Source of the DNA: Elephas maximus indicus | Lineage: Eukaryota > Chordata > Mammalia > Proboscidea > Elephantidae | Assembly: GCF_024166365.1 (NCBI RefSeq) | Contig: NC_064827.1 | Span: 51,302,635-51,366,634 of the forward strand | Reading direction: 5' to 3' | Length of the DNA: 64,000 nt | Shown here: one piece after another, positions 21,165-32,020 of the stretch | How positions within the stretch are numbered: the stretch's first letter is position 1 | How the letters are laid out: each line of letters starts with the position of its first letter | Notes under the pieces: model-generated | The model's input: the letters and a program-made list of their open reading frames with translations, nothing else | Database searches by the model: none | Told to the model about the DNA's origin: nothing | Program-made: the position numbers and the translations under genes

Positions 21165-24100
21165 CTAGGAAACAAAGAGATATTTTAGATTTAGCTTCCA
21201 TTCTGCAGCTCCTCAAAGTGCTGTTTGCCATCTGTCGTCCATTTTCTGTGTGAAAAATGTGGAGCTGGTAGGCACTTTAGAGATCAAGTAACAAAGTCCT
21301 GGACAGACTGCCTGCTACAGTGCAGTGGGGCCAATAGGAGCTAATAAAATTCTTTTCAACTGAAGTTCAAGGTCTTATCAAGTCTTATGCTGCTCTGAAG
21401 CTGGAATGTGTGTATTATCTGAAGGGCCGGTGGACAGCTATGGCACATTCTTTTGTGATGAACTTTTTTATTCCCTTTCTGCCAAGTGAGGCTCAGAAGG
21501 CAGCACTGCCTTGAGACTTTCTATGGCCATAAAGGTGGTGCTTTAGTAAAAACGAAAATCTGTCAGCTGTTAAGCATGAGCCTGCTCATAGATCTTATAA
21601 TATGGCTCCTGCTTAGTCCCACAGCACCACCCTGATATTTGCTACTTGATTTAAGGGAGAATAAAAGCATGCAGGCAGCAGGTTTAAGAAAAGTTTCCCA
21701 TTATAGAGATGACTTTATGTGGGTTGAAAATGACAGGTCAGGTCTGAAGCTTAAAAAAAGAATCTCAGGAAAGCTCTCAAATTCTTGCTGGGATAACAAA
21801 AGTCAAATAGAAACCGATCTGCAATCCTCTTTCAGGCTTGCATCCTACCACTTACCCACATCACAGGGATATGCCTGTAGACAGCGAAGGGGTTATTGCT
21901 AGGTAGGCACAGGAGGAGGGCAACCCTGTTTCAGACACAATGAGAAGAATTTCTTGCTACAAAAACAGACAGAAGGCCCAAAACAGCATAGCTGCTGATT
22001 TCTTCTAGTCTCGTTAAAGGAGGAAGAGGAAAAAGGAAGTAGAGAAGGTAGAGGATATGACCACTTCCCATCTACCACAGGGCAAATAGAATCACTGCAT
22101 GAAATTCTTGTGCTTTTGTTTCTGCGCTCTTACTCTTGCCAGGAGGAGGAGTGGGAAGGGAAAGAGGGAGGGATAATAAAGTCTTGATTCAGTTATATTG
22201 ATGAGATCAGCCAAGCCTGGCCCAGATCAGCAAACCGCCCAGCTGACCCAAAGATTCATGAGCAACTTGCTGTGTTTGAAACATTAAATATTGAGATGAT
22301 TTCCCATACAGCAAAAACATGTCCCAAACCATTAAAATACACAAACACCAAACCACCCTGAAGTTCGTTAACATTTCTCATAGTTCACCTCTTATATAAA
22401 TCAGCAGGGTATACCAGAGCTCAGTTTTTGTATGTTCTGGGCTGGATAAAAGTTCTATAATGAACACACTTATAGCTCCCTTGGACTTAGACCTGAATCA
22501 ATGGGAAGATGCAATCATGATTTGCCTTCCAGCCTTAGAGCTCCCTTTAATTTTTCTTTCAAGTATTTTCATACTGAATTTCAATAGTTTCAAACCAATC
22601 TTCTTGGTGGTATGCATTATATGGTTGGTATTTTTTGTGTGTCTTGCTTGGAGTGAGAGGAAAGAGAAAAGGGAGGGCATGTATCAAGCACCCAGTGGGG
22701 TGAAAGATAGAAACCAAAACTTAGAAATCACATTTTGAATATACCAAGGACTACAAATAAATAGGCTCTTCTTGTAATATCCACTCTTTTTTCTGTGCAT
22801 TAAATAAAACAGGAGCAATATCTGCTTCCATACCATGATCCAAAATTCCTCAAACTCATACCGTAGCAATTCATTCATTCCTTTATCTAGTCTTTTATTC
22901 ACTCAGTAAACATGGAGAACAGGGGAGGGGTGTCAAGTTGAAGCAGATATGGGCATTTGCACAGATATTCTTCCAAAAGAAGAAGACAGTTTTCAAGCCA
23001 ACAAACCTAACTCCAGTATCAGAGAATGACTTATACTGGGGAAAACCTGGGGTAGAGCAACTACATATTTTCCTGGACAATCCAGGCAACCACAATGAGC
23101 AGGGAAGTAGAACTAGCCTATCTGGTTTTCTCCAGAGCTTTGTATATCGATCTGGGCATATAGAAGGATGAGCAAGAACTGGACTCCATGACAAACTCTA
23201 GTTGCTAGCATCACAAGTGCTCTGATAACTGATGTATAGCCCTGGCCACTTACGAATGCAAAGTGACAGATGCTGCATGTCAGATTTAGTGTCTCTTTTG
23301 AAGGTGTGAGTGTGTTATACTGTTGACCTCAATTATGTTTAACTTTAGAGTCCTTGGGTGGTGCACAGCGCTTGACCGCTGGCTGAAAGGTTGGCAGCTC
23401 AAACCCACCCAGAGGCTCCTCCGAAGACAGACCTTCCGAAAAGGTCACATCCTTGAAAATCCTATGGAGCAGCTCTACTCTGTACATATGGGGTCACCAT
23501 GAGTCAAAATCGACTTGAGGGAAACTAATGACATGTTTAAGTTGTGATATGTATCAGGCCTTCCTCAGTCTTAGAGTTATTCTTCTCTGTATAATACGAC
23601 CAGTGAGTGAGCTGTATTTAACCCTAAAAATGAAAAAGCTCTCACACAGCAACTAGGTAACATTGAGGTTCAATACTTCACTGGACCATTCATAGGACAG
23701 ATAACTGGTAGGACCCCAAATGCTCATTGTGTTTGAAAAGTTGCAGGTGTTGGGTTGCATGGAGGTGGGCACAGGAAACAGGGGCTCAAGATAAGCCAGA
23801 AGGGCATGTTCTGCCTTCAAAAAACCAAAACCTGTGGCCATCAAGGTGATTCCGACTCAGAGCAACCTTATAGGACAGAGTAGAACTGCCCCATAGGGTT
23901 TCCAAGGAGTGGCTGGTGGATTCGAACTGCCCATTTTTTGATTAGCAGCCAAATGCTTAACCACTGTGCCACCAGGGCCCCTGTTCTGCCTTAGCTCCTT
24001 CTTAAAATATGAGATTCAAGAAGGGGCTCTACCAAGAAAAATGAGTAAATTGAGTGAAAAGGCACATTTGGTTCTCAATTTCGGTGAGAGAGATGGGAAT

Positions 24101-27100
24101 ATGAATCACATCACAGCTGGGATGGTATCACTGGGCTCCGTTTCTATTAGAGCTGGAAAACAAACGTTTTCTCATTATAAGCTGATGTCTTTGCTGCTGT
24201 AACGTCTTCCTGTGTTACTCTGGTTTAAAATTTACGTTAAAAATAATTACAGAAAAAATATATGTACGATGACATGGAACAGCTGTGACCTGATTAGTCT
24301 GCAGCTTGTCACTAACAGGGTTGCAGTATGACAGAGGAATACCACAGACTGAGAGGAAGGGGGGCAGTGGGCTCACTGAGTGGAAAGAGACTTTAAGCAG
24401 TAACGGAAATGATTCTGACAAGCTAGATACAAACTGGAGAGGAGTACAGCAGTCCCAGAGAAGATGAAAACAATGAAAACAAATCATGTTTTACACCCCT
24501 TCCCCCCCCATTATGAATAATTGGTGTGTATCAGATTTTAAAATTGCCCAGAAAGCCAAGCTTTGAGCTGAAGCTATAACATAGATGACAGAGTTGCTTG
24601 GAGGTGATACCCCAAACTGAGATCTCTGGGCATATGAAAGAAGCAGGAGGATGTCTTAGGCAGCATCCAGTAGAGGCCAGTGAGGAACCAGGCCCAAATG
24701 CTTTGATGGACTGAATGCTTGTTACTTCCTGTTAATGACCTGTTCTTTTGTAGGGACTTGGTAGTAACAGTGCTAGGAAACAGATTAGGCAGAACATGTC
24801 TGTTGCATATTTCAAATATTCCTGGGAGTGCTGGAAAGGGGTGGGGAGTGGAAACACACCAACAGAAGCAGTATCACGTGAAATTAATTGCCTGCAGTAC
24901 TTGTGAATTGAGTCTTACATATATTTGGTACATAATCATAATGGTTAACATTTATTAGAGATTTGCTTTGTTTTCAGGGCTTTACATATATAATCTCATT
25001 TAATCCTTAGAAAACCTATACTAAGTGGGGGCTGCTCTTATCTTGGTTTTACAAATGAGAAGACTGAGGCCTCACCGATTGCCGTTGAGTTGATTCCGAT
25101 TTATGGAGACTCTATAGGACAGAGTAGGACTGCCCCAAGGGGTTTCCAAGGCTGTAATCTTTACGGAAGAAGACTGCCATATCTTTCTCCCACATCTTTC
25201 TCCTGCAGAGCAGCTGATGGGTTTGAATAGCTGACCTTTTGGTTAGCAGTACAGTGTTTAACCGCTGTGCCACCAGGGCACCTTAACTGAGGCAAGAGAA
25301 GTTAACTAAGTAACTTGTCACACATGAGTGTCTAAGGTAGGATTTGAATCCAGGATGCTGCACTAGAGTCCATGCTCACGCTTTTAACCATGACAACGTG
25401 TTGCCTATACTGCATTTCACTGTCTGTGTCTGTATGTATATTTATTTTATCTGCTCTATTTCTATCTGAAACCACGTGTATTTACACTGATTTTGTTTAA
25501 TAGCCTGGTCCTGATTGGAGCTGAATTATTTATACATAATTTCCCCTTTGAGCATGGAGTCTCAGCTACATCTTTAAACTTTATTTTAGCAAGTATAAAG
25601 ACAGCCGGCATTGGCCTCTTACCTCCTTTCCACACGTTTCGTCTTGAAGCACTGCTGCTTTTCCTCTACGAAGGATGTGTTTAGTGCTCTATGTAATCTC
25701 TGGTGGAAAGAACAGATTCACAGGTGGAGGTCATTAGAAACACGCTTGTGTCAGGGGCCAAACTATTGCCAGAGGCTTCAAGGTGTATTGGGTCACTACA
25801 AACCTTGGTAAGTGATATAAAGGAGCTGTCATACATAATGTGTAGCAAAAGGCTTTGTACAGTTGCTAGAGGTGAGTCACAAAGTTAAGTCTGAACATCT
25901 TAGCAGTCAAAACAAAGAAGGGAAGACCCTGAGAGTTAAACTAATCATACTGATATACAGTGGAAGAGATCAGTTGTCTGCAAAGTTTTAGGAGACAAAA
26001 TACTTTTAGGAGACAGAATACTTCTTAGGCTGAAAGTAGGAAGGCCAAGGTTCCACTGCAACCAAATCAATAATAGTGACCTATCTATGAAAAAAAAAAA
26101 AAAAAAGTACTGTGTTAACAAAAAGTTCCCTAGGTGGCACAAGTGGTTTGCACTTGACTATTAGCCTAAAGGTTAGTGATTTAAACCCAACTAGTTTTTT
26201 TTTTTTTAGTGGCACTGCAGAAGAAAGGCCTGGTCATTTGCTTCCGTAAAGATTACAGCCAAGAAAACCCTATGGGCAGTTCTACTCTATGACATATGGG
26301 GCTGCCATGAGTCAGAATTGACTTGACGGCAATGGGTTTGGTTTTTTGGTTTGTGTTAACAGAAGCGGGAGGTCACCATGAGAATAGATGCATAGGGTAA
26401 AAGGGGCAGAACTGGCACCTCACTGCTGGGAGGAGAGGAGGGATACTGTCACTGGGAGGATAGGATGGCTCCCCCAGCCTCACCGTGGTCAGGTCAAGCA
26501 TCCTTAAGACAACTTCCTGCTCCCTTTGCTAGAGTCCTCCCAAGACTATATTTTAGCTCTCCATATCAATTTCCTTCAGGGGAAATGGGCAAATAAGGCA
26601 CTTGAATGTCTGATCTGCTAGACAGATTCAGTCCTCCCCATAAACCAGCGTATGTCGGGTGTCTGGATTACATGAAAAAACTGTGATCCTATGAGGCTTC
26701 GCCTTGGCACCAGTGGACTTCAAACCTATGGACCAAGGAAAAAGCAGAGAGAACAGGGAAAGGTGAGTTCACCCTAAAGGGGAACAGGGACTTTGAGGTC
26801 TTCAAGCTTATTTAAACCATTGCCATTGAGTCAATTTCGATTCACAGTGATCAGGTAAGATAGAGTAGAACTGCCCCATAGTGTTTCCAAGGCTGTAATC
26901 TTTATGGAAGCAGATTGCTACATCTTTCTCCTGTGGAGCAGCTGGTGGGTTCAAACTGCCCACCAGCTAAAGCATGCAGCCGCATGCTTAACCACTTCAC
27001 CACCAGGACTCCTTCCAAGCTCATTTAAAGGGCTTCAATTCTGGCGAGAAAAGAATCTGTGGGAAACAATCTTCCACCATCATCTCTTCAAATTCTTACT

Positions 27101-27547
27101 ACTGAGTAAAAGCCAAGTCAAAAAAATTTTTTTATTGCTTCCATTATGGCAACAGTGAAGTGTTATATAAAAGGAAGAGGCCCTGGGTGGCCTAATTTAA
27201 GGGGAAAATGAATTAACGGGATACAAGGAACTCTACAATCTATATTCAGTGTGTCTGCATCACCCTCATTCTCTTGGTAACTTGTCCTTTATAAATCTGA
27301 CCTAGGGCTTAGTAATGGTATCCTCCCGTTACTGGGAATTCTGAAGTATAAGAACATTGAACAAGAGCCCTGTGGCACTCACCTGGCTGGTGTGGAGCCA
27401 GTATTTCAGCTTGGATTTATTTTTGATTCGTGGTAGCAGCAGCCTGTACACTATGTGCTCACCAATGGTTGTCAAGATGGACAACCCAAATCCAATGCAC
27501 AGCAGCACGAAGAGTCCAGAGAAGTGTTTGATGCCCATCTGCAAAGT
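20858..27547 (-). CDS. GRIN3A: GRIN3A (GluN3A NMDA receptor subunit), last three coding exons
   Basis: GluN3A is a glycine-binding NMDA receptor subunit that lowers calcium permeability of the channel in neurons. Exons on the - strand, in transcript order, are 27547-27383 (55 codons, M4 helix), 25699-25623 (77 nt) and 21164-20858 (last coding exon). They join in frame, with codon AG|G split at the last junction. Together they encode about 181 residues: end of the ligand-binding domain, M4 (about residues 8-34 here), and the cytoplasmic tail ending in a coiled coil, [20 protein letters not shown]. Earlier exons are not in the window. PPP3R2 lies in the intron upstream of 27547. Confidence 0.96.
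21165..23347 (-). other. GRIN3A intron; no gene or recognised repeat
   Basis: This is unique-looking intronic sequence. Chance ORFs at 21639-21902 and 22460-22738 on the + strand have no recognisable domain and no splice support. Confidence 0.55.
23348..23530 (+). mobile_element. Afrotherian SINE, variant with 'cccagaggctcc' body
   Basis: It runs from 'agagtccttgggtggtgcac' to 'gagtcaaaatcgacttgagg', a diverged copy of the older subfamily with 'cccagaggc' after the B box. Confidence 0.85.
23823..23981 (-). mobile_element. Afrotherian SINE, short form
   Basis: The reverse copy runs from 'aaaccaaaacctgtggccat' to 'gtgccaccagggcccc' and lacks the internal 'aatctttacggaagcagact' block. 'tgttctgcctt' occurs on both sides (23808-23818 and 23981-23991), a target duplication. 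Confidence 0.9.
24940..25400 (-). repeat. MIR relic, split by a SINE
   Basis: The reverse MIR has 'ggctttacatatataatctc', 'ttacaaatgagaagactgag', then after the SINE 'ggatttgaatccaggatgct'. The two halves match consecutive parts of one MIR-type element. Confidence 0.65.
25076..25282 (-). mobile_element. Afrotherian SINE, long form, inserted in MIR
   Basis: The reverse copy runs from 'gattgccgttgagttgattc' to 'tgtgccaccagggcacc'. A small internal duplication repeats 'atctttctcc' (at about 25180 and 25194). Confidence 0.9.
25623..25699 (-). CDS. GRIN3A: GRIN3A penultimate coding exon (post-M4 juxtamembrane tail)
   Basis: A 77-nt exon on the - strand has acceptor ctttccaccag| and donor AG|GTAAGAGG. 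It encodes [20 protein letters not shown] then KRVER with two bases left over. It follows the M4 exon in frame (…LHTSQ|RLHRA) and supplies the first two bases of the split Arg codon. It was found by splice sites and homology; no long ORF covers it. Confidence 0.93.
26126..26352 (+). mobile_element. Afrotherian SINE, long form with internal T-run
   Basis: It runs from 'ttccctaggtggcacaagtg' to 'cggcaatgggtttggttttt'. A 12-nt T-run interrupts the element after the B box at about 26196. Confidence 0.88.
26812..27012 (-). mobile_element. Afrotherian SINE, long form
   Basis: The reverse copy runs from 'taaaccattgccattgagtc' to 'cttcaccaccaggactcc'. 'caagctcattta' after it resembles 'caagcttattta' before it, a likely target duplication. 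Confidence 0.9.
27383..27547 (-). CDS. GRIN3A: GRIN3A exon encoding transmembrane helix M4
   Basis: The acceptor is tgttctgccacag| and the donor CAG|GTGAGTG, giving exactly 55 codons in phase 0. It begins TLQMGIKHF. The hydrophobic M4 helix is [19 protein letters not shown], followed by the basic juxtamembrane stretch [20 protein letters not shown]. This matches NMDA receptor GluN3A. Confidence 0.97.
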
Positions 27548-28004
27548 CTGTGGCAGAACATGAAAAGGAAAGGCCATGAATGTGATGCTCCATCTGGCTC
27601 CACGCTTGCTCACTCTTAGACTCAGAGTCTTTGTTTCTGGGACCAAAGGAAGCTGGAGACGCTCCCTCCCCTCCCTGTGTGCTCTGCAGACTTCACTGTA
27701 CAACACCGTGAAAGGTATTCAGCCTGCGCTGGACTGAGAGCTGCCACAGAGCACTCTCCCTGGGTCCCTATCCACATATTAGTCCCACTGTATGAATGTT
27801 CCCCGGAGTTGTGTGGAGGCCTTGGACCTGGACCACCCTACATTCTCTTCCCTGAGAGAGGAAGTGAAAGAGAGAGAAAAATTTTAATATATAAAAGCAC
27901 TGAATAGTCATCAATGGAAAGCTCTTTCCTCATGGACACGGAATCAATAGGGTTAGGAGGAAAAGATGATGAGTTCAATAATTCTGGAGTTTAGAACTGG
28001 TGGA

Positions 28005-28182
28005 AGCAGCCCTGGTGGTGCAGTGGTAAAAGTGATCAACTGCTCACTGAAAGGTCAGCTGTGGAAACCACCAGCGGCTCTGTGGGAGAAAGATGTGGCA
28101 GTCTGCTTCCATAGAGATTTACAGCCTTGGAAACCCTATGGGGTTGCTATGAGTCAGAATTGACTCGGTGGCAGTGCGTTAG
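28005..28182 (+). mobile_element. Afrotherian SINE, long form
   Basis: It runs from 'agccctggtggtgcagtggt' to 'gactcggtggcagtgcgtta'. It includes the 'gggagaaagatgtggcagtc' block but lacks about 20 nt before the 3' segment. Confidence 0.9.
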
Positions 28183-28379
28183 AGCTGGTAGGGAGCATGG
28201 AGATCATCTAGTCCAGCCTCCTTATTTTGTAGATAAGGAAGCTGGAACCAGAAAAATTAAATAAATTGAGCCTGGTCATAAATGTAGGTAACCATAGAGG
28301 AGAAGGAGATGGAACTTAATAATATCTATTGATAGCTTACTTTTCCCCAGGAATTTTGCATTGAGGTAGGTATAAACTC

Positions 28380-28566
28380 CATGATGGGGCAAATGGTTAA
28401 TGCCATTGGCTACTAACTGCTAACTGTAAGGTTGGAGGTACCAGAGGCACCTTGGAAGAAAGGCCTGGTGATCTGCTTCTGGAAAGAAATCAGTCACTGA
28501 AATTTCTACTCTGACACACGTGGGGTCATCATGAGTTGGAGCTGACTCGATGGCAACTGGTTACTG
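28380..28566 (+). mobile_element. Afrotherian SINE, 'ggaagaaaggcctgg' subfamily
   Basis: It has 'aggcaccttggaagaaaggc', 'gaaagaaatcagtcactgaa' and 'gagctgactcgatggcaact'. This body differs from the common subfamily. Confidence 0.85.
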
Positions 28567-28848
28567 ATTATAGTTGAGGAAAATGAAGTTCCAGCAGCTT
28601 TTATGTGACAAAATTGGTCTATAAATCCATGTCTGTTTAGCTTCAAAACCTAGACTCTTTCTGCTATACGATAAAACAACAGTGGTTATAGCAACAATAG
28701 TTCCAAGAACAGTATTGTGACCGGCATTTTGCTAAGTGACTTACATATGTCTCTGTATGAAATAGGTATTATTCAGTCACTGACATTCATCCTGACGTTT
28801 GATATATTGCCTGTCTACTATGTGCCAGGCACTCTTCTGAGTGAGATA

Positions 28849-29001
28849 AAACCTACTGCTGTCAAGTCGATTCTGACTCATGATGACCCTATAGACAGAG
28901 TAGAACTGCCCCGCAGGGTTTCCAAGGAATGGCTGGTGGATTCAAACTGCCGACCCTGCGGTTAGCAGCCAAGAACTTAGCCACTGCACCACCAGGGCTC
29001 C
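28849..29001 (-). mobile_element. Afrotherian SINE, short form
   Basis: The reverse copy runs from 'taaaacctactgctgtcaag' to 'accaccagggctcc'. 'gagtgagataaa' before and 'agcagtgataaa' after may be a diverged target duplication. The next SINE starts only 10 nt later. Confidence 0.92.
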
Positions 29002-29010
29002 AAGCAGTGA

Positions 29011-29167
29011 TAAATCCACTGCCGTTGAGTCGATTCTGACTCATAGCGACCCTATAGGACAGAGTAGAACTGCCCCACAGAGTTTCCAAGGAGTGCCTGG
29101 TAGATTCAAACTGCTGATATTTTGGTTAGAAGCTGTAGCACTTAACCACTATGCCACCTGGGTTTCC
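29011..29167 (-). mobile_element. Afrotherian SINE, short form, tandem neighbour
   Basis: The reverse copy runs from 'taaatccactgccgttgagt' to 'atgccacctgggtttcc'. It is followed by 'ctgagcagtgataaga', echoing 'caagcagtgataaat' in front of it. Confidence 0.92.
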
Positions 29168-29644
29168 CTGAGCAGTGATAAGAGGGAGTTATGTCCCTGC
29201 CTTTAAGCAGCTTGAGTCTACAGAGGAAGCAAACATATTTAGGACATGATATAATTGAGCCATACTTTCCCGACTTTTGTGAAGAAGCTGACTCATAAGA
29301 TTTGAAGTAAGAGAGGTAAAAGGGGGAGGCTGGAGTGGCAGCAAACACTCAAGGCTGAGGGCAGCATAAACAAAGAAGGAAAGACGTGACGTTCCCGCAC
29401 GGTGGTGTAGGGGTTGTGAAATAGACTGCTGTGGCTTAGGAGTAGGGTATAAGGCATGTGCAGGGAGAGGAAACATGGCCACACTATGGAAGTCCTTGAA
29501 TGCCAAGGCAATGAAGCTTGGGTGTTATCCCTTTGATGAAGGCTTTTGGTCATCATCATCATCAACAAAAATTAATTAGCACTTAATGTGTTTAAAGCAT
29601 AGTTTTAAGCACTTTATCAATATACAATTTGCTTGTTACGCATT

Positions 29645-30061
29645 GATTGAATTGTGCCCCCCCACCAATATGTGTTGGAATTTTAATCCCTATACCTGTG
29701 GACTAATCCCAGTTGGGAGTAGGGTTTTCTTTGTTATATTAATGAAGTCATACCAGCGTAGGGTATGTCCTAAACCTAATCACTTCTGAGTTCTAAAAAG
29801 AAGAGATTAGACACAGGAGCAAGCAGAGATGGGTGAAGATAGATGCCACTTAAAGATCACCAAGGAACCAAGGAACACTACAGAAGCAGAAAGAGATAAG
29901 GACCTTTCCCCCATAGCTAACAGAGGGAGAACCTTCCCCTAGACGCAATGCCCTGAATTCAGACTTCTAGCCTCCTGAACTATGAGAAAATAAATTTCTG
30001 TTGTTCAAAGCCATCCATTTATGGCATTTCTGTTACAGTAGTACTGGATAACTAAGGCATT
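29645..30061 (+). repeat. LTR-like repeat (MaLR/ERVL-like solo LTR)
   Basis: The 5' part 'attgaattgtgcccccccac', the 3' part 'cctgaactatgagaaaataa' followed by 'atttctgttgttcaaagcca', and the end 'ggataactaaggca' match in order the typical start and end of mammalian MaLR-type LTRs. The middle is not familiar. No viral coding sequence adjoins it. Confidence 0.45.
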
Positions 30062-30240
30062 GCTTAATCTCCATAATGACCTATGAGATAGGTACTGTTA
30101 CTATCTCCATTTTATAGATGAGGAAATTTAGGAACAAAGAAATTAAATAACTTGTTCAAAGTCACATAGCTAGTAAGGGTTAAGGCTGGGATTCAAACCC
30201 AGGCAGTCTGGCTTCAAAGCCCACACTCTTAACTGCCTCC
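30062..30240 (-). repeat. MIR SINE relic
   Basis: The reverse MIR has 'ccattttatagatgaggaaa', 'agtcacatagctagtaaggg', 'gggattcaaacccaggcagt' and 'ctggcttcaaagcccacact'. Confidence 0.8.
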
Positions 30241-32020
30241 TCTGACCGAAATGAATGATCCTCCATTTCTCCTTAAGGTGTCTTCTTAAGGCAAATTCTT
30301 CCCCCTCTATCCATCCCAGTCCTGAAGAAACAGCCAGCCAGTCATGGCTCAGGCAATGGATGCTCGGGAGGTTGATCTGAAGGTAGGGCTCAGGGGCAGA
30401 ACTTGGGGATTTCAGGCTTTGGTGGAACTGGGGCATGGATTTTCTTTCCTCCATGACAGTATTAAGGCAGTGGCCATGGACCAAAGACCAGTGCTGGAAC
30501 ACTTGGAGAAGAAAAGACAAGAGCTGAACTGGGGCTCAAAGAATACACCAGCTCTAGGAGACTTGAGTCACAGGCAGGAAAACTGGGCAGAGAGCCTGAG
30601 AATGCAGGCAGAGGCCCAGCCCCAGGGAACAAGAAATGCTGGTCTAGGAAAGTGTTTGGTGGGGAGGTGCATGAGGCCCTAGGGACAATACAGGTATGAG
30701 TGCTTTTCCCATACAAGTGGTGACCCATTATATAACCTTGGCCTCCTGAAAGTACAAACATGTTTGAAAATAGCCCTTGGCCTGGACCGGTTGAACTGTG
30801 TATATAGGATATGACTATTGTAAAAGAATTCAATGACTTATTATATTATTGCTGTGAATTATGATCAAACTAGGAAAATCCATTCTGGACTTTAACACTA
30901 ACATTATCAAATATTCACTGAAACTGTAAACAGGTGGGTACTGCTTTCTTGTAAGGCACTGTCAAACTGAGAAAGAAAAATGTAACTTACAGTGAGTCAT
31001 CTTGCCTTTACACACATGGCTTTCCCCTCTTTTATTGTGCATAACAATGATTGGTCTCATTTTCCTCTTATTACCCTGATAACAAGCTGTATTCCATTTG
31101 TAGTAATTACATATCTTTCCATAATATCGTGTTGTTTATACTCACACTCTAATAGGTTAATGAAAGTATTTACTGTTTCTTTATTGGGCATCTAATACGT
31201 GCTCACGCACATACATAGATAATCTTACAACAGAACCTATAAGCTAAAAATTATCCCCATTTCATATTTGAGGAAACTAAGTCTCACAGAGATTGATTTC
31301 TCTACTTGAGATTACACAGTCTAGCAAGTAGGCGAGCCAGGATCTGGACCCAGAACTGCCTAATGAAAAAGCTGGCACCGCTTCTCACGCAAACACCGTT
31401 TATGGTATCTGTATCCCTTGCCATCTGAATTCTCGCTGCTTATTCACTATAACAACTTGCAAAATTTTTTAATTCAAAATTCACCATGTGAACTGAAAAT
31501 CCACTATAATTGGCTGTGAGCACATTGTGTCTGAGTCTGGGAGATAAGATGTACGGCACAGTTATGATTCAGCTGTTCTTCCCACAGGGGCATGTTGGTT
31601 TTAATCCTGTTATGCATTACAGATTTGCACCTTCCCATATTACCAGGTGAAAACTTTTTTCTAGTAAAATGAAACTTGCTCAACTAAATACTCATCACTG
31701 GTCAGAGGAAAAGGAAGAGGAAGAAGAGGAGTATTCAATGTCAAATTGTTGAAGTAAATTTAGATTATGCAAACAACATGATTGCTGTTGCAAGTGACAT
31801 GGCAGAAACATTACATCCCGAAATGCAATTACAGGCCCAGTCTCAGGTTTTCAAGAGCTGTATAAATGAGAGCAAAGAGAAAGCAAACAGACGTTAAGTG
31901 TTGTGTTTTTTTTTTTTTTTCATCCCATTGCTTCATCTGCAGCTTCAATAGATCACTCACAGCCACACACTTCCAGAGTCTCAACTGAGAGAAGAAAACA
32001 TTGTCCAACGGTTCCTGGGA
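30241..32020. other. GRIN3A intron, mostly unique
   Basis: Apart from the MIR relic at 31200-31395, I recognise nothing. The ORF at 30344-30682 (+) and its antisense have no domain or splice context. Confidence 0.5.
31200..31395 (-). repeat. MIR SINE relic
   Basis: The reverse MIR has 'atttcatatttgaggaaact', 'tctagcaagtaggcgagcca' and 'ggatctggacccagaactgc'. Confidence 0.65.

Noticed and set aside
30344..30682. 112-codon + ORF with charged composition
   Set aside because: No domain, no splice signals and no conserved motif; the antisense ORF is as long. It is probably chance.
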